NCBI GenBank assembly: GCA_002340255.1
Contig: DDLS01000118.1
Location: 62,001-126,000 of the forward strand
Source of the DNA: Cyanobacteria bacterium UBA2566
GTDB taxonomy: Bacteria > Cyanobacteriota > Cyanobacteriia > Cyanobacteriales > Desertifilaceae
Length of the DNA: 64,000 nt
Direction of reading: 5' to 3'
The position numbers were made by a program, and so were the translations under genes. The notes beneath the pieces were generated by a model. It searched no databases. It was not told the origin of the DNA and saw nothing but the letters and a program-made list of their open reading frames with translations. Positions 33,088-43,295 of this stretch are shown here, one piece after another. The stretch's first letter is position 1. Every line of letters begins with the position of its first letter.

Positions 33088-34875
33088 ATGGCCTCAACTT
33101 TTCGGCCGAGCAAACGTAAAGCGATTGCCACGGGTTCTTTCCCTAGAAAGCCGGGCAGAAAAATGGCTGCTGTACCTCAGATGCGATCGGTAGTCGTCTG
33201 GGGGGTGCTGATTGCTGGTTTATTGGGACTCAGCCTAAAATTATTAAGCTTACAGGTCATTCAGAGTGCTGAGTTACGCCAAAAGGCACAACAGCAACAA
33301 CGCAGTCAAGAACAGAAGGCGACTTCCCGTCGGTCTATTGTCGATCGCCAAGGACATTTTTTGGCAGTCGATCAACCCCGATTTACCTTATACGCCCATC
33401 CCATCATGTTTAAGCGACCTATGCCAGAGATTGCTAACGCACTCTCTGGTATTTTAGGTATACCGGCCAATCAAGTCATGCAACGCTTTTCTGAAGGGCC
33501 GACAGGAATTCAGATTCAGTATAGTGTGCCGGAAGATGCTGCCCGTCGGATTCAAACTCTATCTCTTGATGGCTTAGAGTTCAATGCCTATCAAGAGCGG
33601 ATTTATCCCCAAGAAGATCTGGTCTCGGAAGTGGTGGGATATGTGAATATGGAGCGGATGGGACAATCTGGAATCGAAGCTGCCTATGAAAATATTCTAG
33701 AGCGCTCTAGTGAGTGGGTCGAAGTGACGCGCACGGGAGAAGGCGATATTTTACCCAATCAAGGATCGACTCCCTTGTTGAATATGGATGCCCTGCAATT
33801 GCAATTAACCTTGGATACCCGGCTGCAACGGGTTTCCCGGTTAGCCCTTTCTGAGCAGATGAAACAATATCAGGCCAAGCGGGGTACGGTGATTGTGATG
33901 GATGCATCCGATGGGTCGATTTTGTCATTGGTGCAATATCCGTCATTTGATGCCAATACTTATTGGAAAGCCGATTTAGGCTTATTAAAAAACTGGGCAA
34001 TTACCGATTTATATGAGCCAGGATCGACGTTTAAGCCGATTAATGTGGCGATCGCCTTAGAAGCAGATGCGATTGAACCTGACGATCGGTTTTACGATCC
34101 AGGACAGATTTATATCGGTGAATGGCCGATTCAGAATTATGACTTTGATGCGAATGGAGGTAGAGGCGTATCAAGTCTAACCGATATTATAAAATATTCC
34201 AGTAATGTCGCCATGGTTAGAGTTGTCCAGCAGATGAAGCCAGAAGTCTTTTATGACTGGCTGGAAAATCTGGGACTTTCAAGTGTTATGGGAATTGATT
34301 TACCAGGAGAAACCGCGAGTTACCTCAAACCGAAAGAACATTTTGTCAATATAGCTGTTGAGCCTGCTGTTGTCTCCTTTGGTCAAGGGTTATCCTTAAC
34401 TCCCCTGAAACTGGCCCAACTCCATGCCACTTTGGCCAATGGGGGATTTTTAGTCACTCCTCATGTAGTTAAAGGACTTAGGGATGTGCAAGGACAATTG
34501 CACTATACTCCAAGTATTGAAGCTCCCCGCCGAGTGTTTTCTCAAGAAACAACTGAAGCTGTTTTAGCTATGATGGAAGCCGTAGTGGATGGGGGAAGTG
34601 GAAAAGCTGCCCAGATCCCCAATTATAGAGTGGCAGGTAAAACTGGAACGGCTCAGAAGGCTTATGCTGGTGGTGGGTATTATGAATCAGCAAAAATAAC
34701 CAGTTTTGTTGGTATTTTGCCGGATGGCCCCTATGTGGTCGTTGCAGTGGTTGATGAACCGAAAAGTGCAGGGGCTTTTGGGGGTACGGTATCGGCTCCA
34801 ATTGTAAAATCTGTAATGGAAGCTCTCATTCCAATGGAGAAGATTCCTCCGTCCACTCATCGACCTAATGAATAA
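33088..34875 (+). CDS. ftsI: Peptidoglycan D,D-transpeptidase FtsI (PBP3/PBP2-type)
   Basis: A 595-residue class B penicillin-binding protein that cross-links septal peptidoglycan. One N-terminal membrane anchor (VVVWGVLIAGLLGLSLKLLSL) is followed by the pedestal domain (VDRQGHFLAVDQPRFTLYAHP) and the transpeptidase domain with all three motifs: STFK (Ser about 313, Lys 316), SSN (about 371-373) and KTGT (about 518). Length is normal. The FtsL-like gene upstream supports the division role. Confidence 0.93.
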   Translation: MASTFRPSKRKAIATGSFPRKPGRKMAAVPQMRSVVVWGVLIAGLLGLSLKLLSLQVIQSAELRQKAQQQQRSQEQKATSRRSIVDRQGHFLAVDQPRFTLYAHPIMFKRPMPEIANALSGILGIPANQVMQRFSEGPTGIQIQYSVPEDAARRIQTLSLDGLEFNAYQERIYPQEDLVSEVVGYVNMERMGQSGIEAAYENILERSSEWVEVTRTGEGDILPNQGSTPLLNMDALQLQLTLDTRLQRVSRLALSEQMKQYQAKRGTVIVMDASDGSILSLVQYPSFDANTYWKADLGLLKNWAITDLYEPGSTFKPINVAIALEADAIEPDDRFYDPGQIYIGEWPIQNYDFDANGGRGVSSLTDIIKYSSNVAMVRVVQQMKPEVFYDWLENLGLSSVMGIDLPGETASYLKPKEHFVNIAVEPAVVSFGQGLSLTPLKLAQLHATLANGGFLVTPHVVKGLRDVQGQLHYTPSIEAPRRVFSQETTEAVLAMMEAVVDGGSGKAAQIPNYRVAGKTGTAQKAYAGGGYYESAKITSFVGILPDGPYVVVAVVDEPKSAGAFGGTVSAPIVKSVMEALIPMEKIPPSTHRPNE

Positions 34876-34889
34876 TGGGTATACTGCTT

Positions 34890-35690
34890 CTAAGGTTTAA
34901 TGGATATGACCTGCTGATGGAGAAAGTTTAAAGTTGCTAGGGTCGTATACGTATAAATTCCCAGATCGCCGCGAATGACGGTAAACGGAGCATCCGGTTC
35001 GCCTAGATCGCTTAAAACGGCGATCGCCCCAGGAAAGTCATGATTTTGAGTATATTCATTTTGGGTTACTAACGTGGGTAAACCGACTTCAGTCGCTGCT
35101 TGCACCCCCGCTTGGGAATCCTCAATCACCAAACACTCTCTAGGCGATAAATTCATTTGCTCTAGAACATAATGATAAATATCAGGCGCAGGTTTTTTCT
35201 GGGGTACAATATCACCGGCTGCAATCAATTCAAACGTAGTTGGGTGAAAAAACTTCTCCAATAAGGCCATGGTATTGGGTCGGGCGCTAGTTGTAGCGAT
35301 CGCCAATCGTATATTTTTTCTTATAGCCTCTTCAATTAACCGTTGAACACCCGGTCGTAAGGGAATCGAACCTTTGGAAAGAAACTGTCGATAATACTTC
35401 GTTTTATGGCGATGTAATTGGGCAGCCCATACTTCCAACTCCACTGGAGGCTCAAACTGGGGATGATACCGGCGAACATAAGAAACCAGGCGCTCTTTTC
35501 CTCCCGACACTTCTAAAAGTGGCCCATAAAACTCAGCAGACCATTGCCACGGTAACCCGGCATTAGAAAAAACCTGATTAAATGCTACACGATGACCATC
35601 CCGTTCTGTTTCTGCCAGGGTTCCATCCACATCAAAAATAATCGCTTTGAGTTGCCCCATTTCACCCATCACTTTCCCCACTTTATACAA
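34890..35690 (-). CDS. HAD-superfamily phosphatase, CbbY-like
   Basis: A 266-residue HAD subfamily IA hydrolase. Motif I is IIFDVDGTLAETERDGHRVAFNQVF with the nucleophile Asp, motif II is AIATTSARPNT, the lysine is in QKKPAPD, and motif III is CLVIEDSQAGVQAA. The cap region and TERDGHR match the CbbY group, which includes xylulose-1,5-bisphosphate phosphatases acting beside Rubisco. The start may be at the first Met (35690) or the third (MGQLKAIIF, 35660). It is convergent with ftsI. Confidence 0.85.
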   Translation of the reverse strand: MYKVGKVMGEMGQLKAIIFDVDGTLAETERDGHRVAFNQVFSNAGLPWQWSAEFYGPLLEVSGGKERLVSYVRRYHPQFEPPVELEVWAAQLHRHKTKYYRQFLSKGSIPLRPGVQRLIEEAIRKNIRLAIATTSARPNTMALLEKFFHPTTFELIAAGDIVPQKKPAPDIYHYVLEQMNLSPRECLVIEDSQAGVQAATEVGLPTLVTQNEYTQNHDFPGAIAVLSDLGEPDAPFTVIRGDLGIYTYTTLATLNFLHQQVISIKP

Positions 35691-35817
35691 ACCTTAAGTT
35701 TCCGATTAATTTTACACCACAAGTGTAAGATATTATTGGACTGTAAAGATCGGTGGCATATAGGAAAGTGGGGGCATAACCCATTGCCTATTACCCATTA
35801 CCCATTACCCATAAAAC

Positions 35818-36858
35818 GTGTCTTCCATCGAACAACAGTATCAGCGAATGCAACGGGAACTCCTGGTCGGTGTTCTTGCCCTAGGATTCGTTTGCATATG
35901 GGGAACCATCGGCTATATGGTTCTAGAAAAATGGTCTTTTCCTGATGCCTTTTATATGACCATTATTACTCTAACAACGGTGGGTTATGGCGAAGTAGAG
36001 CCAATGGAATCACGGGGGAGAATCTTTACCATCGCCCTGATTTTTTTTGGAGTGATTAGCATTGGGTATATTGTCAATCGGTTTACAGAAGCCTTCCTGC
36101 AAGGCTATTTTCAAGATGGAATACGTTTGCGACAAAAACAGAAAGTGCTGAAAAACTTGATCAACCATTATATTATTTGCGGTTTTGGTCGTACTGGGCA
36201 ACAGATTGCCCTAGAATTCCATGAAGAAGGCGTTCCCTTTGTAATTGTTGACTCTTCACCAGAGGCTCTAGAAGCGGCTCAAAGTTTAGGGTATCTTATC
36301 CTCCAAGGAGATGCCACCTTAGATGATACGTTGCATAGAGCAGGCATTAATCAAGCGTGTTGTTTGGTTGCTGCTCTACCTTCTGATGCACAGAATCTCT
36401 ACACGGTTTTATCAGCGAAAAGTCTCAATAGCCAAATTAGGACGATCGCCCGCGTTAGTACGGATGAAGCAGCACTGAAACTCTATCGAGGAGGAGCAGA
36501 TGCCGTCGTTTCTCCTTATACGACGGCTGGACGCAAAATGGCGACTGCTGCCTTACGACCTCAAGTGATGCATTTCGTTGATGGTATGATCACGGGCAAA
36601 AATCGCTCCTTATTGATTGAAGAATTCGGGATTGATAGCGATCGCTGTCCCTATATTGGCCAATCGCTTCAACAAATGCAACTGCGATCGCGCTCTGGTG
36701 TTCTGGTCCTCGCCATCCGTCGCCAGGATGGAACCGTGATCGGAGCGCCAACGGGAGAAACCCTATTACTCCCCCAAGATTTACTCATTTGTATGGGAAC
36801 CTCGGAACAAATTCGGCGCTTAAAACAACTGCTCTCTCCCCTGAATCCTCACAATTAA
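35818..36858 (+). CDS. Potassium channel with RCK/TrkA domains
   Basis: A 346-residue two-membrane-segment ion channel. Segment 1 is about 15-35, the selectivity filter TLTTVGYGEVEP is at 54-59, and segment 2 is FTIALIFFGVISIGYIVNRF. The cytoplasmic RCK-N domain (HYIICGFGRTGQQIALEF, Rossmann glycines) and an RCK-C domain (after about residue 255) gate the channel by ligand. The GTG start at 35818 follows a tract of ATTACCC repeats, so the start is not certain. Confidence 0.9.
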   Translation: MSSIEQQYQRMQRELLVGVLALGFVCIWGTIGYMVLEKWSFPDAFYMTIITLTTVGYGEVEPMESRGRIFTIALIFFGVISIGYIVNRFTEAFLQGYFQDGIRLRQKQKVLKNLINHYIICGFGRTGQQIALEFHEEGVPFVIVDSSPEALEAAQSLGYLILQGDATLDDTLHRAGINQACCLVAALPSDAQNLYTVLSAKSLNSQIRTIARVSTDEAALKLYRGGADAVVSPYTTAGRKMATAALRPQVMHFVDGMITGKNRSLLIEEFGIDSDRCPYIGQSLQQMQLRSRSGVLVLAIRRQDGTVIGAPTGETLLLPQDLLICMGTSEQIRRLKQLLSPLNPHN

Positions 36859-36872
36859 TTCATCATTCATGA

Positions 36873-37499
36873 TTACACTTGTTGATGGGAGGATTGGACT
36901 CCCAACCGGTTGAGGTCTTGTTCAACTTCTAGGCACAAACGGCGGTTGTGGGGGTCCGTGCGTCTGGCTCTTTGCAGATAGAGTTGCGCCTTTTCGAGTT
37001 GATTTTGTTTGAGTAAATGTTGACCGTAGGATTGATAAGTAATCGCCTGCCATTGACGCACTTCTGGATCGATGGGGAGGCGATCGCGCAGAGCTTCCAC
37101 TAAGGCGATCGCCCGGGGAAAACGCTTCGTTTTTAAAAACTCTCGTAATTGCTCATAGGCACTTTGCTTTAACCGTTTATCCTGGGGGTTTAAGGGAGGA
37201 ATTTTCACCTTCCGGGGAGCAGGCGCAGGGGAGGGAGTAGGCGTTACGGTGGGTTCAGGGGAAGAGTGAGAAAACGCTTCAAATCCTATTTCTGTATTGG
37301 CTACCTCAGAAATTTCTTTTAAGAGAATTTCGTAGGCTTGCGTGAGTTGAATAAACTTCTCCTTGGCTTGTCTATCTCCCGGATTAACATCAGGATGACA
37401 TCCTCGCGCCAAACGTCGATAGGAAGCTTTAACCTCCGCAAACGAGGCCCCTGGTTTTAAGCTCAAAACTCGGTAATAATAGGCAATATCCATCCACAA
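36873..37499 (-). CDS. J-domain protein with TPR-like C-terminus
   Basis: A 208-residue protein with an N-terminal J domain (YYRVLSLKPGASFAEVKASYRRLARGCHPDVNPGD) containing the HPD motif that stimulates DnaK, a proline-rich linker (about 75-95) and a C-terminal helical-repeat part (AYEQLREFLKTKRFPRAIALVEAL..QWQAITYQSYGQHLLKQNQLEKAQLYLQRA) that resembles TPR motifs. It is a class III J protein, probably bringing DnaK to a specific partner. The start could be the second Met (MDIAYYY). Confidence 0.85.
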   Translation of the reverse strand: MWMDIAYYYRVLSLKPGASFAEVKASYRRLARGCHPDVNPGDRQAKEKFIQLTQAYEILLKEISEVANTEIGFEAFSHSSPEPTVTPTPSPAPAPRKVKIPPLNPQDKRLKQSAYEQLREFLKTKRFPRAIALVEALRDRLPIDPEVRQWQAITYQSYGQHLLKQNQLEKAQLYLQRARRTDPHNRRLCLEVEQDLNRLGVQSSHQQV

Positions 37500-37713
37500 A
37501 CAGTGAAAATAAAAACACTCCTCATCCTCTCAAATTGAGGATAACAGACTATACAGCATGTACAGCATATATAGTATTTTTGAATAGACCTCTTGCATCA
37601 GTGAGCAGAAAAGGAATAGTAATGCAGTCATCCTATATTCTGATTGACTATTACCTATTGCCTAACTTCTACCTAGCTTCTGCAAGAAGTCTACTCTGTT
37701 ATCCATCACTCAA

Positions 37714-38310
37714 CTAAACCCGGTCTACGATCACCTTATCGATGAGACCATACTCTTTCGCTTCTTCAGCAGACATGAAATAATCGCGATCGGTATCCTT
37801 TTCAATTTTCTCTAGGGGTTGTTTGGTGTGTTTCGCCATTAGTTCATTCAACTGGGAGCGAGTGCGGAGAATTTGTTGAGCTTCAATTTGAATATCCGTC
37901 GCTTGTCGTCTCCCTACACCACCGAGGGGCTGGTGAATCATGATCCGAGAGTGGGGCAGTGCCAACCGTTTACCTGGACTCCCCGCCGCCAGTAAAAAGG
38001 CTCCCATGGAAGCGGCTAACCCCACACAGATGGTGATCACTTCTGATTTAATGTGCTGCATGGTATCGTAAATGGCCATGCCTGCGGTCACCGAACCACC
38101 AGGAGAATTAATGTACAAGTAAATGGGCTTATTCTGGTCATCGGAGTCTAAATAGAGCATTACCGCTACCAGTTGGTTGGCTAAACTATCCGTAACTTCA
38201 CGGCCGAGAAAGATGATCCGCTCTTGATAGAGGCGATCGTAAATATTAATCCACCGCTCATAAGGACTTCCAGGGAGACGATAGGGAACACTAGGAACAC
38301 CGATAGGCAT
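37714..38310 (-). CDS. clpP3: ATP-dependent Clp protease proteolytic subunit ClpP3
   Basis: A 198-residue ClpP starting [22 protein letters not shown] (38310; an upstream frame extension is ignored). Catalytic Ser101 is in [14 protein letters not shown], His126 in [11 protein letters not shown], and the acidic residue follows in the DTDRDYFMS region. With the inactive ClpR encoded immediately upstream it forms the mixed ClpP3/R core used with ClpC in cyanobacteria. The gap to clpR is about 70 bases, so the pair is an operon. Confidence 0.92.
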   Translation of the reverse strand: MPIGVPSVPYRLPGSPYERWINIYDRLYQERIIFLGREVTDSLANQLVAVMLYLDSDDQNKPIYLYINSPGGSVTAGMAIYDTMQHIKSEVITICVGLAASMGAFLLAAGSPGKRLALPHSRIMIHQPLGGVGRRQATDIQIEAQQILRTRSQLNELMAKHTKQPLEKIEKDTDRDYFMSAEEAKEYGLIDKVIVDRV

Positions 38311-38379
38311 AAGAAAATACCAAAAAATGAACAACAAAACAAAAGGATAAACGTCAATCAACGTTCAATTGCCCAAGGG

Positions 38380-39069
38380 TTAAGAACTCAGGGCAGGCAT
38401 GGGTTGGGGAAGATCCTTGCTACTGGTTAATACTTTATCAATCAATCCATATTCTTGGGCTTCTTCAGGAGTTAGGTAGAACATGCGATCGGTATCTTTG
38501 GCAATTTTCTCTACAGTTTGGCCCGTATTTTGGGATAAGATCGAAAGCAGGGTCTGTTTATTGTCGATCACTTCCTTCGCCCGAATTTGAATATCCGTGG
38601 CTTGCCCTTGTGTACCTGTGCGCGGTTGATTGAGGACGATGGTAGCATGGCCCAGACTTGCGCGACAGCCTTTAGTCCCTGCCGAGAGGATCATCGATGC
38701 AGTTCCCATGGCTTGACCAATGCAAATAGTATGCACAGGAGGTTTAATGTAACTGAGGGTATCGCAGATGGCGAAGGCTTCGGTTTCAAAACCAACGGCT
38801 TCTCCTCCATACCAGGAGGTTCCAGTGGAGTTGATGTAGAAGTAGATCGGTTTTTCGGGACTGTCAAACTGTAGATACAACAGTTGGGCGATAATCAGTT
38901 CGGTGACATCGATACCAACTTGTTGTTTGACTTGATCGTCGGAAAATAGGGGCATCCCTAAATAAACGATGCGCTCCTTGAGGAGTAAGGAGGCTAGATC
39001 TGGGGGGGGTGTTCGATAATAGGCATCTCCGTAATAGGGAGATTGTACGGCCTTAATCGGTGTATCCAT
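38380..39069 (-). CDS. clpR: ClpR, inactive ClpP-like subunit
   Basis: A 229-residue ClpP homologue that lacks the catalytic triad: the serine position reads GQAMGTASMILSAG and the histidine position reads ATIVLNQP. These replacements are characteristic of cyanobacterial and plastid ClpR. It assembles with ClpP3 into the essential ClpP3/R core and is the first gene of the clpR-clpP3 pair. The upstream gap carries a GATGGGGA minisatellite. Confidence 0.92.
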   Translation of the reverse strand: MDTPIKAVQSPYYGDAYYRTPPPDLASLLLKERIVYLGMPLFSDDQVKQQVGIDVTELIIAQLLYLQFDSPEKPIYFYINSTGTSWYGGEAVGFETEAFAICDTLSYIKPPVHTICIGQAMGTASMILSAGTKGCRASLGHATIVLNQPRTGTQGQATDIQIRAKEVIDNKQTLLSILSQNTGQTVEKIAKDTDRMFYLTPEEAQEYGLIDKVLTSSKDLPQPMPALSS

Positions 39070-39271
39070 AGACTAGGATTGCTATTGAATGGCTATTTGT
39101 TAATATTTCTTATCCTAGCGCGATCGGGCGTTACGCGCTGGTAATGGGGATGGGGAGATGGAGAGATGGGGAGATGGGAAGAGTAAACAAAAGAGGTATA
39201 GGATGGGAAACTAGAAACCCAGTTTGTGAAAAGATTAGATCCTAGATTATTGGATAACTCACTTTTAAGGT

Positions 39272-39832
39272 ATGCCTAAACTCGATCGCATTGTTGTTAT
39301 TGATATTGAAGCCACCTGCTGGCGTAAACGATCGCCACCTGGCGAACACCATGAAATTATTGAAGTGGGAATTGCTACGGTTGATTTAACCTTGGGTAAA
39401 CCTTTAGAAAAGGATAGTATTTTAGTTAAACCGACGCTTTCTAAGGTGAGTGAGTTTTGTACTCAACTGACTACATTAACTCAAGAGCAAGTGGATACGG
39501 GAGTGAGCTTTCGGGAAGCGTGCGATCGCCTGCAAAGTGAGTATCACACTCATAAGCGAGTTTGGGCAAGTTATGGTAACTACGATCGCACTCAGTTTGA
39601 GAAGCAATGTGAAATGCTGGAAGTGCCCTATCCTTTTAGCACTCGACATATTAATATTAAAACTCTCTTGACGGTTCTCCACGGTTTACCGAAAGAAGTG
39701 GGGATGGCGCAAGCCTTAGACTTGCTGAATCTTCCTCTGATCGGAACCCACCATCGAGGGATTGATGATGCGTGGAATATTGCCCATATTCTGGCCCATT
39801 TAATGGCAGCCTATAGGAATGGTAATGGGTAA
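39272..39832 (+). CDS. 3'-5' exonuclease, DEDDh family (ERI-1/KapD-like)
   Basis: A 186-residue exonuclease. ExoI motif VIDIEATCW (Asp11, Glu13), ExoII region RVWASYGNYDRTQF with Asp, and ExoIII HHRGIDDAWNIAHIL (His and Asp). The layout is that of the ERI-1/KapD-type 3'-5' exonucleases, acting on RNA or DNA ends. It is 6 bases from menE and probably co-transcribed. Confidence 0.88.
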   Translation: MPKLDRIVVIDIEATCWRKRSPPGEHHEIIEVGIATVDLTLGKPLEKDSILVKPTLSKVSEFCTQLTTLTQEQVDTGVSFREACDRLQSEYHTHKRVWASYGNYDRTQFEKQCEMLEVPYPFSTRHINIKTLLTVLHGLPKEVGMAQALDLLNLPLIGTHHRGIDDAWNIAHILAHLMAAYRNGNG

Positions 39833-39838
39833 TCGGTC

Positions 39839-41254
39839 ATGGTTGAGACGGCGATCGCTGATTTAGTCCAATCCTTTCATCTGGTTTGTCCCCAGGGCGA
39901 TCGCCTTTATCCCCTATTCTGGGAAAAATATCAGCATTTGGGCCAATATGCCATTCCTCCCAGACTGCTGCTCAATGAATCTGAACCCGTTCCTTTCCTG
40001 GCTGGCTTTTTCGCTGCTATTGCTACCCAAACCCCGGTTTTTCTCGGTAACCCCCAGTGGAAAGCTCCAGAATGGCGACAAGTGTGGGAACAGGTTCAAC
40101 CCCAACTGGTGTGGGGAACTGTCCCCTGTTCCCCAATAGAAGCACCGCCGCCGCCGTCATTTCCTGGTACTGTAATGATTGCGACAGGAGGATCGTCGGG
40201 AAAGATTCGCTTTGCAATGCATACTTGGGGAACCCTAAGCGCCTCTGTTGAAGGGTTTACCCGCTATTTTAACGATTCAAGATATATTCATTCCCCTCAA
40301 TCGCCCTTAAAAAAGGGATCAAAGTCCTCTTTTACAACAGAGGAGTTTGTGCTATCTGATGCTATTGACTGCTGTTGCACGCTTCCCCTCTATCATGTCA
40401 GTGGACTGATGCAAGTGATGCGAACCTTGCTCACAGGAGGAACTCTAGCCCTTGTGCCGTATCTGTCTCTGACGGGTTTCCTTCCTTTTAATCCGCAAAA
40501 TTATTTTATTTCTCTGGTTCCTACCCAACTTAAGCGCTTGTTATCCAATTCTTGCTCTTGCTTATCTCAATTTCGGGCGGTTCTGTTGGGAGGAGCGCCG
40601 GCTTGGCCAGAATTATTGCAACAGGCAAAACAGGCTAAAATACCTGTGGCGCTCACCTATGGCATGACGGAAACGGCTTCCCAAGTGGTAACCCTGAAAC
40701 CGGATCGCTTTTTTGCGGGTAATATCAGTTGCGGTCAACCCCTACCCCATGCTCAGATTACGATCCAAGATGAGAAGGGGAACCCCTTACCCACGCTGCA
40801 ACCGGGACGAGTGGCGATCGCCTCCCCATCCCTCGCTTTAGGGTATTTTCCCCATCCCTTTCCCGGCGATCGCTCCTTCTTAACAGATGATATTGGTTAT
40901 TTTGACAGCGAAAAATATCTGTATATTCTCGGTCGCCACAGTCAGACGATCGTGACTGGGGGAGAGAAGGTTTTTCCCCAGGAAGTGGAAGCGGCAATCC
41001 GGGCAACACAATTGGTTCAGGATGTGGCAGTCCTGGGTTTTCCTGATGCAGACTGGGGGGAACGGGTAACGGCGGTGTATGTGCCCCAGGATGAATATGT
41101 AACTTCAGATACTCTAAGAGAGGCGATCGCACCCCATCTCAGCCGTTATAAGCAACCCAAGACTTGGGTTGCAGTTAAGAAACTCCCCCGATCTCCCCAA
41201 GGCAAGCTCAATCGAGCTGCCTTGCACAAGCTAATCGCACGAATCAACCATTAA
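39839..41254 (+). CDS. menE: 2-succinylbenzoate-CoA ligase, MenE-like
   Basis: A 471-residue acyl-adenylate ligase of the ANL family. The P-loop-like motif is VMIATGGSSGKIRFAMHTW (about 117-125), the A5-type motif is ALTYGMTETASQVV, and the C-terminal lysine is in PRSPQGKLNR. Short length and GxTETAS fit MenE, which activates o-succinylbenzoate for phylloquinone synthesis. Residues about 152-168 (SPQSPLKKGSKSSFTTEE) look like an inserted palindromic repeat and are probably tolerated in a loop. Specificity is inferred from the family. Confidence 0.82.
   Translation: MVETAIADLVQSFHLVCPQGDRLYPLFWEKYQHLGQYAIPPRLLLNESEPVPFLAGFFAAIATQTPVFLGNPQWKAPEWRQVWEQVQPQLVWGTVPCSPIEAPPPPSFPGTVMIATGGSSGKIRFAMHTWGTLSASVEGFTRYFNDSRYIHSPQSPLKKGSKSSFTTEEFVLSDAIDCCCTLPLYHVSGLMQVMRTLLTGGTLALVPYLSLTGFLPFNPQNYFISLVPTQLKRLLSNSCSCLSQFRAVLLGGAPAWPELLQQAKQAKIPVALTYGMTETASQVVTLKPDRFFAGNISCGQPLPHAQITIQDEKGNPLPTLQPGRVAIASPSLALGYFPHPFPGDRSFLTDDIGYFDSEKYLYILGRHSQTIVTGGEKVFPQEVEAAIRATQLVQDVAVLGFPDADWGERVTAVYVPQDEYVTSDTLREAIAPHLSRYKQPKTWVAVKKLPRSPQGKLNRAALHKLIARINH
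40291..40343 (+). repeat. In-frame palindromic repeat insertion in menE
   Basis: CCCTT (40304-40308) with AAGGG (40313-40317), and CCTCT (40326-40330) with AGAGG (40339-40343), form two small hairpins. The encoded SPQSPLKKG is the usual translation of a CCCCTTAAAAAAGGGG-type cyanobacterial repeat, and the rest of MenE continues normally. Confidence 0.55.
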
Positions 41255-41271
41255 TCATTGTTAACTATTGA

Positions 41272-41610
41272 TTATTCATGGACAGGCGCTTGGGCATACT
41301 CTTGGGTATAGACTTGCTGCCACAAATACTTAACATAAGATTTTGTGGCAGGTAGCAGTTGACCTTGAGTTGCCAAATCAGTAGCTGTGCGGTCTAAAAT
41401 CCGTAAATCAATAGCACTGAGCCGTTTCCGTCTGCTGGTGGAAGATAGGAGCCACACCAGTTTGTACATGGTGCCAGGATCTCTGGTCAAATTCGGATTT
41501 GACCACGCTAAGGCCAAGGTACTCTGGCGATCGCAAGCCGATAATCTCTCGGTCTGATCCCAGTATCCTCGCTGACGGAGTTGCTGGTAAAACGATTGTT
41601 CAATTGTCAT
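41272..41610 (-). CDS. Hypothetical protein
   Basis: A 112-residue soluble protein starting MTIEQSFYQQLRQRGYWDQT. A GAGGGG lies about 9 bases before the chosen ATG (41610); an upstream TTG would include that site and is rejected. It is basic and mostly helical (YKLVWLLSSTSRRKRLSAIDLRILDRTATDLA). I recognise no family. It is convergent with menE. Confidence 0.6.
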   Translation of the reverse strand: MTIEQSFYQQLRQRGYWDQTERLSACDRQSTLALAWSNPNLTRDPGTMYKLVWLLSSTSRRKRLSAIDLRILDRTATDLATQGQLLPATKSYVKYLWQQVYTQEYAQAPVHE

Positions 41611-41753
41611 AGGGCAATTCCCCTCTAGCAATCCCCTGTGGCAACTTGACCCAGGGTACTTATGGATTATCTTAACAATTTATTAATATTTTAGCAAAAA
41701 ACCTACATGAATAGAGCCATCATAAGATGGGGTTAATGCAACCCTTCATGTCC

Positions 41754-43133
41754 CTATTTCCCGATACAAAACTGACTAAATATCCGATCTAATACAGATT
41801 CAGTAACTTCTTCTCCCGTGACTTCACCCAAGGCTTGAATTGCTCCTCGTAAGTCAATCGTCCAGAAATCGAGGGGGAGCTGTTCGGCAATGGTAGCTTC
41901 AACTTGTTCTAGGGAGACTTTAGCGCGGGTAAGGGCGGAAGTTTGGCGCTGGTTAATGGCAATATCAAGATTGGCTGCTTGCAAGCTCCCTCCATTAACA
42001 GCCGTGATCATTGCTTCTTCTAGATCTTCAATGCCTTGTTTGTGGGCGGCTGCGGTTTTGACGATCGCCACAATATCGGCAGGCAAACCAGAGGGCAGAT
42101 CGCCAACTAAATCGATTTTATTGAGGATGAGGATCGTTTTTTCGGGGGGCAGTTGCTCGTAAATAGCTCGATCTTCCGCCGTCCATCCGGCAGCAGCGTC
42201 GAGGGTAAACAGAATCAGATCGGCTTTTTGCGTGGCTTGGCGCGATCGCTCGACACCAATTTTTTCTACGCGATCGCCAGTTTCCCGAATGCCTGCGGTA
42301 TCTAAAACTTGGATCGGAATTCCCCGCACCACTAACTGGGTTTCCACAATATCACGGGTGGTTCCCGGTAGATCGGTAACGATGGCGCGATCGCTCTGAC
42401 TCCAAGCATTGAGTAAACTCGATTTTCCCACATTGGGGCGACCGACAATCGTCACCTTTAATCCACTGCGGAGCAGTTCCCCCTGATTAGCCGTGGCTAA
42501 AATATCCGTTAATTGATCTAATACTTGGTTGATTGCACGGATGATGTATGGTTCATCCAAAGGGGGAAGATCGTCTTCAAAATCAATCCTCGCTTCAATT
42601 TCCGCCAACAGATCCACACAGGTGTTGCGTAGCTGACGAATGGGAGAAGCTAACTTTCCCTGAATTCCGGCTAAGGCTAATTCCGCGGCTTGAGGCGATC
42701 TCGCCCCCACCAAATCTGAGATACTTTCCGCTTGAGTTAAATCAATACGTCCATTGAGAAATGCTCTGAGGGTAAATTCGCCCGGTTGCGCCAGTCGAGC
42801 GCCTTGCTCTAAGCAAAGTGTCAGCACCTGTTGCACCACCATGATGCCCCCATGACAGTGAAATTCCACCACATCTTCACGGGTGTAGGAGCGGGGCGCT
42901 TTCATAATCATCAATAAGGCTTCATCCACCGTTGAACCCGTTTGCGGATCGCAGATATAACCATAAAGGATACGATGGCTCTTCCAAGGCTGATTTCCAG
43001 GAGCGTCAAAGAGCAATTGAGCCATCTCTAATGCTTGGCTTCCCGATAGTCGAACAATTCCCACGCTACCCGTTTGCGGCACAATAGCAGTGGCGATCGC
43101 GGCGATCGTCTCTCTTTCTGGGGGATGATTCAT
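41754..43133 (-). CDS. mnmE: tRNA modification GTPase MnmE
   Basis: A 459-residue MnmE (TrmE), which with MnmG installs the cmnm5 group on wobble U34 of tRNAs. It has the N-terminal folate-binding domain ([23 protein letters not shown]), the helical domain with FEDDLPPL, the G domain (G1 GRPNVGKSS near 229, G3 DTAGIRET, G4 NKID), and the C-terminal catalytic FCIGK with its cysteine. Complete and normal in length. Confidence 0.97.
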   Translation of the reverse strand: MNHPPERETIAAIATAIVPQTGSVGIVRLSGSQALEMAQLLFDAPGNQPWKSHRILYGYICDPQTGSTVDEALLMIMKAPRSYTREDVVEFHCHGGIMVVQQVLTLCLEQGARLAQPGEFTLRAFLNGRIDLTQAESISDLVGARSPQAAELALAGIQGKLASPIRQLRNTCVDLLAEIEARIDFEDDLPPLDEPYIIRAINQVLDQLTDILATANQGELLRSGLKVTIVGRPNVGKSSLLNAWSQSDRAIVTDLPGTTRDIVETQLVVRGIPIQVLDTAGIRETGDRVEKIGVERSRQATQKADLILFTLDAAAGWTAEDRAIYEQLPPEKTILILNKIDLVGDLPSGLPADIVAIVKTAAAHKQGIEDLEEAMITAVNGGSLQAANLDIAINQRQTSALTRAKVSLEQVEATIAEQLPLDFWTIDLRGAIQALGEVTGEEVTESVLDRIFSQFCIGK

Positions 43134-43295
43134 CTTTGGATTCCCTTGAGAAAACGCTTACTTGAACTCGCCAATTATAAAGTTACCAAAAAACGAATAG
43201 AATGTGGCATTGAATTTACGCTGCCAGAACCGAACGCGTATGTAGAATCTCCAGTCACCCTTTAAATCTTTGTCACTTCAACCCATTTCCGAATC

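Noticed and set aside
37714..39069. ClpR seen as a mutated clpP pseudogene
   Set aside because: Loss of Ser and His in this pattern is the normal state of cyanobacterial ClpR.
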